NCBI GenBank assembly: GCA_002470165.1
Contig: DKNF01000209.1
Span: 1-5,674, forward strand
Reading direction: 5' to 3'
Length of the DNA: 5,674 nt
DNA from: Betaproteobacteria bacterium UBA7395
GTDB lineage: Bacteria > Pseudomonadota > Gammaproteobacteria > Burkholderiales > Rhodocyclaceae
The notes below the pieces were generated by a model, which was not told the DNA's origin, did no database searches, and saw only the letters and a list, made by a program, of their open reading frames with translations. Positions 1-5,167 of the stretch are shown here, in pieces (position 1 is the first letter of the stretch; each line of letters begins with the position of its first letter). The translations under genes were made by a program, and so were the position numbers.

Positions 1-1
1 C

Positions 2-1762
2 CCGGGCGCCATGGCGGCCGACCGCGCCGGCGACCTCGGCATTCCGCTGGCCGAACTGGCCGCGGAAACCATCGGCAACCTGAACAAGGTGCTGCCGGCC
101 AGCTGGTCGCACAGCAACCCGATCGACATCGGCGGCGACGCCACCCCCGAACGCTACCGCGACGCCCTGCTGTCGATCTCGCAGGACCCGAACGTCGACA
201 GCACCCTGGTCATGCTCTCGCCGCAGGCGATGACCGATCCGATGGGCGTGGCCCAGGCGATCATCTCGATCTCCGACAAGCTCAACCGCCGCATCATCTG
301 TTGCTGGATGGGCGAAGCCCAGGTTGCCGAATCGCGCAAGCTGCTCGAGGATTCCGGCATTCCGGCATTCCGCATGCCGGAAACGGCGATCGAGCTGTTC
401 CACCACATTTCCAAGTACTACCGTAACCAGAAGCTGCTGCTGCAGACGCCGGAACCGACGCGTCAGCACGGGCGCCCGGAAGCCGAAGGCGCCAAGATGC
501 TGATCGAGGCCCTGCTCGCCGAACGGCGCAAGGTACTCTCGGAAATGGAATCGAAGGCCATCCTGCGCGCGTTCAAGGTGCCGGTTGCCCAGACCATGGT
601 TGCCCGCACCGCCACCGAGGCCCTGCTGCTGGCCGAACAAATCGGTTTCCCGGTGGCCATGAAGGTCGATTCGCCCGACCTGCCGCACAAGTCCGACGCC
701 GGCGGCGTCCGCCTCAACATCCAGAATGCGCCGGCGGTACGCAACGCCTATCACGACATCATCGATACGGTACAGAAGCGCAACCCGACCGCCAAGATCA
801 ACGGCGTCTCGATCGAGCCCTTCCTGTCCCGCCCGCACGGCCGCGAGATCATGATCGGTGTGCTGCGCGACCCGATCTTCGGGCCGGTGATCACCTTCGG
901 CGCCGGCGGTTTCGACAATGAAATCTTCTCCGACCGCTCGGTCGCACTGCCGCCGCTGAACAAGTTCCTGGCCAAGGACCTGATCGACTCGACGCGTACC
1001 TCCAAGGTGCTCGACCAGTTCCACAACATGCCGCCGGTCGACCGCGAAGCGCTCAAGGAAGTCCTGCTGTGCATCTCGGAAATGGTCTGCGAACTGCCGT
1101 GGATCATCGAGATGGACCTCAACCCGCTGATCGTCGACGAGCACGGCGCCATCGCTGCCGACGCCCGCATCGTCATCGACCATGCGGCCAACAGCAGCGG
1201 CGACCGCTACGCGCACATGGCGATCTACCCCTACCCGGTGCACCTGATCCAGGACTGGACGATGAACGACGGCAAGGTCGTCACCATCCGCCCGATCCGC
1301 CCCGAAGATGCCGACATGGAACAGGAATTCGTCAAGAACATGTCCGACGAATCGCGCTACTACCGCTTCATGGACACCCTGCGCGAACTGACCCAGACCA
1401 TGCTGGTCCGCTTCACGCAGATCGACTACGACCGCGAAATGGCGCTGGTTGCGACGCTGCCCAACGCCGAAACCGGCAAGGAACACCAGATCGGCGTTGC
1501 CCGCTACGTGCTCAATCCGGACGGCGAATCGGTCGAGTTCGCACTGGCCGTCGGCGACGACTGGCAGAAGTGCGGTGTCGGCCGCAAGCTGATGACGGCG
1601 CTGATCGACTGCGCCCGCAGCAAGGGCTACCGCGCCGTGGTCGGCGACGTGCTGTCGACCAACAGCAAGATGTTCCGCCTGATGACCAGCCTCGGCTTCA
1701 CCATCCACCCGCACCCCGACGACACCGCCGTCAAGCGCGTGGTCAAGCCGCTGACCGGCTGA
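2..1762 (+). CDS. NDP-forming acyl-CoA synthetase / GNAT acetyltransferase fusion (Pat/PatZ-like), 5' partial
   Basis: This is the C-terminal ~586 residues of a protein that is usually about 900 residues long. The frame is open to the left edge, and the first residues (PGAMAAD) match an internal family motif, so the ATG at 11 is not the start. The domains seen are: the end of the succinyl-CoA-ligase-like domain (motif WSHSNPIDIGGDA, about nt 101-145); an ATP-grasp domain (about nt 480-1180) with GFPVAMKVDSPDLPHKSDAGG, GAGGFDNEIF and EMDLNPLIVDEHG; a linker (HMAIYPYP); and a GNAT domain (about nt 1276-1750) with the acetyl-CoA loop QKCGVG at nt 1564-1581. Members of this family acetylate lysines of metabolic enzymes such as acetyl-CoA synthetase, using acetyl-CoA. 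The synthetase half is often catalytically degenerate and acts as a sensor. The phospho-histidine segment that would show whether it is active lies upstream of the window. The cytoplasmic location and regulatory role are inferred from the family. Confidence 0.9.
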   Translation, partial: PGAMAADRAGDLGIPLAELAAETIGNLNKVLPASWSHSNPIDIGGDATPERYRDALLSISQDPNVDSTLVMLSPQAMTDPMGVAQAIISISDKLNRRIICCWMGEAQVAESRKLLEDSGIPAFRMPETAIELFHHISKYYRNQKLLLQTPEPTRQHGRPEAEGAKMLIEALLAERRKVLSEMESKAILRAFKVPVAQTMVARTATEALLLAEQIGFPVAMKVDSPDLPHKSDAGGVRLNIQNAPAVRNAYHDIIDTVQKRNPTAKINGVSIEPFLSRPHGREIMIGVLRDPIFGPVITFGAGGFDNEIFSDRSVALPPLNKFLAKDLIDSTRTSKVLDQFHNMPPVDREALKEVLLCISEMVCELPWIIEMDLNPLIVDEHGAIAADARIVIDHAANSSGDRYAHMAIYPYPVHLIQDWTMNDGKVVTIRPIRPEDADMEQEFVKNMSDESRYYRFMDTLRELTQTMLVRFTQIDYDREMALVATLPNAETGKEHQIGVARYVLNPDGESVEFALAVGDDWQKCGVGRKLMTALIDCARSKGYRAVVGDVLSTNSKMFRLMTSLGFTIHPHPDDTAVKRVVKPLTG

Positions 1763-1785
1763 TGCAGGTTTCGGAACAAGCCGCG

Positions 1786-1805
1786 AACCGGCTAACACCG
1801 GTTTT
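1786..1805 (+). terminator. Small hairpin with short T run after the acyl-CoA synthetase gene
   Basis: AACCGG (1786-1791) can pair with CCGGTT (1798-1803) around a six-base loop, followed by only two more Ts. It lies 23 bases after the stop codon. It is much weaker than the terminator at 1815-1844 and may be an accessory 3' structure rather than a terminator. Confidence 0.3.
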
Positions 1806-1814
1806 GCGGACGCA

Positions 1815-1844
1815 AAAAAGCCGAGGCATCGACCTCGGCTTTTT
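1815..1844. terminator. Bidirectional intrinsic terminator
   Basis: A perfect 12-bp inverted repeat, AAAAAGCCGAGG (1815-1826) with CCTCGGCTTTTT (1833-1844), encloses a six-base loop (CATCGA). It has a GC-rich core and a T run on each strand. It sits between the stop codon of the acyl-CoA synthetase gene (1762, + strand) and that of the convergent DUF3460 gene (1860, - strand), so it can serve both. Confidence 0.9.
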
Positions 1845-1859
1845 CATGTCCGGCGGGGT

Positions 1860-2069
1860 TTATTCGCCGAAGAAATTCACGTCGTAGGGATAAGGCTTCT
1901 GCGCGACCTTCGACTCGGCATTGCGCGCGGTCGACTCGGTTTCCTGCTTCTTGTCCCACCACAGCGCACGACCGGCCTTCTGATCTTCGACCCACTGCGG
2001 ATTCTTTTCCAGCATTTCGTTCATCCAGCGCGTGTGATCAGACACATAGCCGGTATCGACAACACCCAT
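1860..2069 (-). CDS. DUF3460 family small protein
   Basis: The gene encodes 69 residues of unknown function. The sequence fits the short, highly charged DUF3460 family of Betaproteobacteria: a predicted helical N-terminal half (HTRWMNEMLEKNP), a central GRALWWDK and a C-terminal AESKVAQKPYPYD. It has no signal peptide, membrane segment or cysteine, so it is probably cytoplasmic. I chose the start at 2069 because GAGGG lies seven bases upstream and the protein then has the family's usual length. An upstream ATG at 2183 would add 38 Arg-rich residues with no family resemblance, and would start upstream of the likely promoter. It is convergent with the acyl-CoA synthetase gene and divergent from the octaheme cytochrome operon. 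A functional link to either is not shown. Confidence 0.85.
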   Translation of the reverse strand: MGVVDTGYVSDHTRWMNEMLEKNPQWVEDQKAGRALWWDKKQETESTARNAESKVAQKPYPYDVNFFGE

Positions 2070-2103
2070 TGTTCTACCCTCGGATGGAATTGGCACGGGC
2101 GCG

Positions 2104-2109
2104 ATTCTA
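2104..2109 (-). promoter_or_regulatory. Candidate -10 element (TAGAAT) for the DUF3460 gene
   Basis: On the - strand TAGAAT (2109 to 2104) is one base from TATAAT and lies 34 bases before the chosen start codon. It is followed by CGCGCCC, the same discriminator that follows the TATAAT of the divergent promoter at 2200-2205. No good -35 hexamer is visible at 16-18 bp, so the promoter may be weak or need an activator. Confidence 0.4.
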
Positions 2110-2163
2110 GCACGTTGGCGCGCCCCGGTTCGCCGGCGCGTCTTGCAACAATTACGCAAGAAT

Positions 2164-2177
2164 TTGATCCTGATCAC
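2164..2177 (+). promoter_or_regulatory. FNR/Anr-type binding site
   Basis: TTGATCCTGATCAC matches the FNR consensus TTGAT-N4-ATCAA at nine of ten defined positions. Its centre (2170.5) is 41.5 bp upstream of the start point predicted from the TATAAT at 2200-2205 (about 2212), which is the standard position for class II activation by FNR/CRP-family proteins. It therefore predicts oxygen-repressed, anaerobically activated expression of the octaheme cytochrome operon. The TGATC/GATCA core also resembles CRP-family sites in general, so another family member such as Dnr could bind. Site and spacing are seen; the identity of the regulator is inference. Confidence 0.75.
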
Positions 2178-2199
2178 TTGCACAACATCAGAATCTTCT

Positions 2200-2205
2200 T
2201 ATAAT
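2200..2205 (+). promoter_or_regulatory. -10 element (TATAAT) of the octaheme cytochrome operon promoter
   Basis: This is a perfect TATAAT hexamer, 84 bases before the operon's start codon at 2289. The expected start point is about 2212, giving a leader of about 77 bases. The only -35-like hexamer at suitable spacing is TTGCAC (2178-2183, 16-bp spacer), which matches at three of six positions. A poor -35 fits an activator-dependent promoter driven from the FNR-type box directly upstream. Confidence 0.75.
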
Positions 2206-2288
2206 CGCGCCCTTGTAAGCCTGCGATGGCGGGAAGTTCTGACTTGGGGAGGTCGGACTCTCGCGAAAATCAGAAACTTGGAGACCAC

Positions 2289-3935
2289 ATGAAGCCTCAT
2301 GTGTCCTTGATCGCGGGTATCTTGCTGTCGCTTTGCGCAAGCTTTGCGCAAGCCGCCGACATCCCCGTATCGCCAGCCCAGGCCGCAGCCGCCAAGACAC
2401 CATCCGGATCGACCACCGACCACAGCCAGCTCGAAGCCCTCAAAGGCCCGTTCAAGACCGGCCCGGAAGTCACCAAGGCCTGCCTCAGTTGCCATAACCT
2501 GGCCTCTCATCAGGTCATGAAGAGCATTCACTGGACCTGGGAAGCCATCAGCAAGACCACCGGCAAGACGCTCGGCAAGAAATGGGCGGCCAACAATTTC
2601 TGTGGCTCACCGCTTTCCAACGAAGCACGGTGCACCAGTTGCCATGCCGGCTACGGCTGGACCGACAAGAATTACGACTTCACGCAACAGGAAAATGTCG
2701 ACTGCCTGGCCTGTCACGACACCACCGGCGGTTATCGAAAATTCAGCACCGATGCCGGCCACCCGCTGTACGAAGACCGCGAATTCGAGCCGATGGAAGG
2801 ACCGCCGGGCAAGAAACAGTTCAAGGCCCCCGACCTGACCAAGATCGCGCAACACGTCGGCAAGCCCGGTCGCAGCAACTGTGGCAACTGCCATTTCAAT
2901 GGCGGCGGCGGCGATGCAGTCAAGCACGGCGACCTCGACACCTCGTTGAAGAATCCGTCGCGCGAACTCGACGTGCATATGGCCAAGGACGGTGCCAACA
3001 TGGTCTGTTCCGACTGCCACACCTTCAACGCGCACCAGCCATCGGGCAGCCGTTACGCGGTCAACCCCAAGGACCAGCACGGCTTCGACCTGCCCAAGGA
3101 CGACCACAACCGTGCTACCTGCGAATCCTGTCACAGCCAGGCGCCGCACAAGCAGGCCAAGATCAACAACCACGCCAACAAGGTCGCCTGCCAGACCTGC
3201 CACATCCCGGAATTCGCCCGGGGCGGCGTCGCCACCAAGATGCTCTGGGACTGGTCTACCGCTGGCAAGATGGGAACTGACGGCAAGCCGCTGTTCATCA
3301 AGGACGACCACGGCCACCTGAAGTACTCGGCTGCCAAGGGCGACTTCGAATACGGCGAGAATGTCCGGCCCGAGTACAAGTGGTACAACGGCACCGTCGA
3401 ACAGGTCTCGATCGTCGACAAGCTGGACAAGTACATCGGCGCCGACGGCGTCCTCGAACTGAACCGCATCCAGGGTTCGGCCAGCGACGAAAACGCCCGT
3501 ATCTGGCCGTTCAAGGTCATGCGCGGCAAGCAGGCCTACGACCCTGTCAACAACACGCTGGTGGTCAACCACGTGTACGGTGACGACGATACGGCGTTCT
3601 GGAAAAACTACGACTACGCCAAGGCGATCCAGTCGGGCATGGAAACCGCCGGGCTGCCCTACAGCGGCAAGTTCGATTTCATCGAGACGCGGATGAACTG
3701 GTTCACCACTCACATGGTCGCGCCCAAGGAAAAAGCCGTGCCCTGCGCCGAATGCCACACACGTAGTGACGAAGGTCGGCTCGCCAAGATCACCGACATC
3801 TACCTGCCCGGTCGCGACCGCAATCCCTGGGTCGACCTGCTCGGCGGTCTGGCCATCGTCGGTGCCATCGGCGGCGGCCTGATCCACGGCCTGGTCCGCA
3901 TCATCACCCGTCGTCGCAAGGAGAATGAACAATGA
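2289..3935 (+). CDS. otr: Octaheme c-type cytochrome, tetrathionate reductase (OTR) family, membrane-anchored
   Basis: This is a periplasmic multiheme reductase of 548 residues. The signal peptide (1-22, cleavage after AQA) is followed by eight CXXCH heme sites with first Cys at 65, 115, 139, 198, 240, 278, 301 and 486. Seven are clustered in the N-terminal half. A heme-free stretch of about 180 residues precedes the eighth, which matches the OTR family layout. A hydrophobic segment (about 514-540) followed by RRRK forms a likely C-terminal membrane anchor with a cytoplasmic tail. Cys105 is the only non-heme cysteine in the mature protein. The Shewanella OTR reduces tetrathionate in vitro and carries one Lys-ligated active-site heme; nitrite and hydroxylamine are other reported substrates of the enzyme. 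The in vivo substrate here is unknown. The start at 2289 has GGAG five bases upstream and puts the signal peptide at the N-terminus. It overlaps the cytochrome b gene by four bases. Confidence 0.9.
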   Translation: MKPHVSLIAGILLSLCASFAQAADIPVSPAQAAAAKTPSGSTTDHSQLEALKGPFKTGPEVTKACLSCHNLASHQVMKSIHWTWEAISKTTGKTLGKKWAANNFCGSPLSNEARCTSCHAGYGWTDKNYDFTQQENVDCLACHDTTGGYRKFSTDAGHPLYEDREFEPMEGPPGKKQFKAPDLTKIAQHVGKPGRSNCGNCHFNGGGGDAVKHGDLDTSLKNPSRELDVHMAKDGANMVCSDCHTFNAHQPSGSRYAVNPKDQHGFDLPKDDHNRATCESCHSQAPHKQAKINNHANKVACQTCHIPEFARGGVATKMLWDWSTAGKMGTDGKPLFIKDDHGHLKYSAAKGDFEYGENVRPEYKWYNGTVEQVSIVDKLDKYIGADGVLELNRIQGSASDENARIWPFKVMRGKQAYDPVNNTLVVNHVYGDDDTAFWKNYDYAKAIQSGMETAGLPYSGKFDFIETRMNWFTTHMVAPKEKAVPCAECHTRSDEGRLAKITDIYLPGRDRNPWVDLLGGLAIVGAIGGGLIHGLVRIITRRRKENEQ

Positions 3936-4552
3936 GCGTCGAACGCATCTACATCTACAAGCGCTACGAGCGCTTCTGGCACTGGTCCCAGGCCCTGCTG
4001 ATCATCGGCATGATGATCACCGGGTTCGAGGTTCATGGCAGCTACAGCCTGCTCGGTTTCCAGCAAGCCGTCCAGCTCCACACCCTGGCCGCCTGGACGC
4101 TGCTGACCCTGTGGGCATTCACCATCTTCTGGCAATTCACCACCGGCGAATGGCGTCAGTACCTGCCGTCGCTGAAGAACGTGCTGGCGATGGTCAATTA
4201 CTACCTGATCGGTATTTTCAAGGATGCCCCGCATCCTTTCCGCAAGACCGTGGTGCAGAAGCATAACCCGCTGCAGCGCCTGGCCTACCTCGCCCTACTC
4301 GCCTTCATCTCGCCGCTGATCTGGGTTTCCGGCCTGCTTTACCTGTTCTACGGTAACTGGCAAGAACTGGGCATCGCCCAGTACCTGAACCTGGAATGGG
4401 TCGCCGTCGCCCATACGCTGGGCGCCTTCATGATCACCGCCTTCTTCTTTATCCACGTCTACCTGACCACCACCGGCCACACCGTCTTCGCCCACATCAA
4501 GGCGATGATCACTGGTTGGGAAGAGGTCGACGAGCACCACAAGAAGCACTAG
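3932..4552 (+). CDS. Membrane cytochrome b (Ni/Fe-hydrogenase / thiosulfate reductase b-subunit type)
   Basis: This is a 206-residue integral membrane diheme cytochrome b of the prokaryotic cytochrome b561 superfamily, with four predicted helices (about 16-36, 46-70, 117-140 and 158-182). Candidate heme ligands inside helices are His17 (ERFWHW), His50 (QLHTLAAW), His161 (VAHTLG) and His175 (FIHVY). This pattern is typical of quinol-oxidising b subunits of hydrogenases, formate dehydrogenases and thiosulfate reductases. The start overlaps the stop of the octaheme gene as ATGA, with AAGGAG eight bases upstream inside that gene, implying translational coupling. The protein probably passes electrons from quinol to the octaheme protein, with no iron-sulfur subunit encoded here. 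The His-rich C-terminus (DEHHKKH) looks unremarkable for a soluble tail. The direct electron route is inferred from the gene pair. Confidence 0.88.
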   Translation: MSVERIYIYKRYERFWHWSQALLIIGMMITGFEVHGSYSLLGFQQAVQLHTLAAWTLLTLWAFTIFWQFTTGEWRQYLPSLKNVLAMVNYYLIGIFKDAPHPFRKTVVQKHNPLQRLAYLALLAFISPLIWVSGLLYLFYGNWQELGIAQYLNLEWVAVAHTLGAFMITAFFFIHVYLTTTGHTVFAHIKAMITGWEEVDEHHKKH

Positions 4553-4578
4553 GCCAGACGATTTACCTTGCGTGTTTC

Positions 4579-4605
4579 GGGCGGGGAGTTCCCCGCCCTT
4601 TTTTT
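4579..4605 (+). terminator. Intrinsic terminator of the octaheme/cytochrome b operon
   Basis: GGGCGGGG (4579-4586) pairs with CCCCGCCC (4591-4598) around the loop AGTT, followed by seven Ts (4599-4605). It starts 26 bases after the cytochrome b stop codon. The last T residues overlap the stop codon of the convergent gene (4604-4606). On the - strand the hairpin is not followed by a T run, so it is a clear terminator only for the + strand. Confidence 0.92.
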
Positions 4606-5077
4606 ATTTGAGCGCTGCCTGCAGGGCCGGCGCATCGCAAACGAATGCAGCCTCCCCAATCTTGCCGGCGTTAACCGGCAACAGGGTCACGCAATCCTTC
4701 TTGCGCGGCAGCATGGCCAGGTCGGCTTCCTCACGGCCGAGAACGATCGGGTAAGGCTTCTCGCGCAATTTCGGCAAGGCGAACATGCGCGTGATCAGGC
4801 CGGGCATCTTGTGGATGTCGGCCAGATAGACGCGCTTGCTCTGCGCCAGCCAGTCCTTCGGCTGGGCATCGAGCCAGGCAGTGACCAGACCGGCGCCGCC
4901 ATTGTCGGCAGCGAAAATGACCTGGCGCAGATCGGCCGGCATCACTGCCGGCTTGTCGTGCTGGTCGTTGAGCTTGAGCGCCGGCAGGGTATCGCCGGTG
5001 CGCAGAACATTGGTCTGAGCCTGCGCCGTCAGCGCGCAGACGGCCAGAACAAAGGGAAGCAGGGATAGCTTTTTCAT
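4604..5077 (-). CDS. Exported protein of unknown function, possibly thioredoxin-fold-like
   Basis: The gene encodes 157 residues. A clear signal peptide (1-20, cleavage after AQA) is followed by a mature domain of about 137 residues, so the product is probably periplasmic. The start at 5077 has GAGG seven bases upstream. The order of segments (RTGDTLPALKLNDQHDKP, then RQVIFAADNGGAG, then a C-terminal TLLPVNAGKI) recalls the thioredoxin/peroxiredoxin-like fold: an entry strand 'G..LP...L.D', a beta strand ending where CXXC would be, and a late cis-Pro-like region. The CXXC position reads ADNGGAG, so a redox role of the usual kind is unlikely. The two remaining cysteines (129 and 147) could form a disulfide. 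I do not recognise a named family, and the fold assignment is tentative. It lies 90 bases after ahpF on the same strand, beyond a terminator. Confidence 0.8.
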   Translation of the reverse strand: MKKLSLLPFVLAVCALTAQAQTNVLRTGDTLPALKLNDQHDKPAVMPADLRQVIFAADNGGAGLVTAWLDAQPKDWLAQSKRVYLADIHKMPGLITRMFALPKLREKPYPIVLGREEADLAMLPRKKDCVTLLPVNAGKIGEAAFVCDAPALQAALK

Positions 5078-5098
5078 CGATGATCCTCATCAAGTCGG

Positions 5099-5139
5099 AA
5101 AAAAACGAAAACCCCGCCATCGCGCAGACGATGACGGGG
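5099..5139 (-). terminator. Intrinsic terminator downstream of ahpF
   Basis: On the - strand an 11-bp stem (5139-5129 with 5122-5112, including one G-T pair) encloses a six-base loop and is followed by TTTT, CG and seven Ts down to 5099. It begins 28 bases after the ahpF stop codon and ends only 21 bases before the start codon of the next gene. It should end most ahpF transcripts and could act as a partial read-through point. Confidence 0.85.
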
Positions 5140-5167
5140 GAAGATGTTCAGTCGCAAGAGCGGTCGA

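Noticed and set aside
1069..1887. A 272-codon + strand frame overlapping the end of the acyl-CoA synthetase gene
   Set aside because: It is an Arg/Pro-rich alternate frame inside the GNAT region that runs through a strong terminator. It is a shadow of the real gene.
2070..2183. A longer start for the DUF3460 gene
   Set aside because: The extra 38 residues are Arg-rich and unlike the family. They cross the likely -10 element and reach into the FNR-type box region, while the ATG at 2069 has a good ribosome site.
2226..2288. An upstream in-frame ATG that would extend the octaheme cytochrome by 21 residues
   Set aside because: It lacks a ribosome binding site, lies only about 14 bases after the predicted transcript start, and would bury the signal peptide behind a polar extension. 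The ATG at 2289 has GGAG at good spacing.
2607..3932. A 441-codon open frame on the - strand opposite the octaheme cytochrome gene
   Set aside because: The translation is low-complexity and rich in Val, Asp, Gly and Ala, as expected from the complement of a GC-rich gene. It has no recognisable motif, and the + strand frame has eight CXXCH sites and a signal peptide.
3925..4266. A 113-codon frame starting at ATG 3925, just before the cytochrome b gene
   Set aside because: The ATG is one base from AAGGAG, too close to be used, and the product is an Arg/Pro/His-rich shadow of the cytochrome b frame.
4568..5068. A 166-codon + strand frame opposite the exported-protein gene
   Set aside because: It begins inside the operon terminator and has no ribosome site or recognisable domain. 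The - strand frame has a signal peptide and a Shine-Dalgarno sequence.
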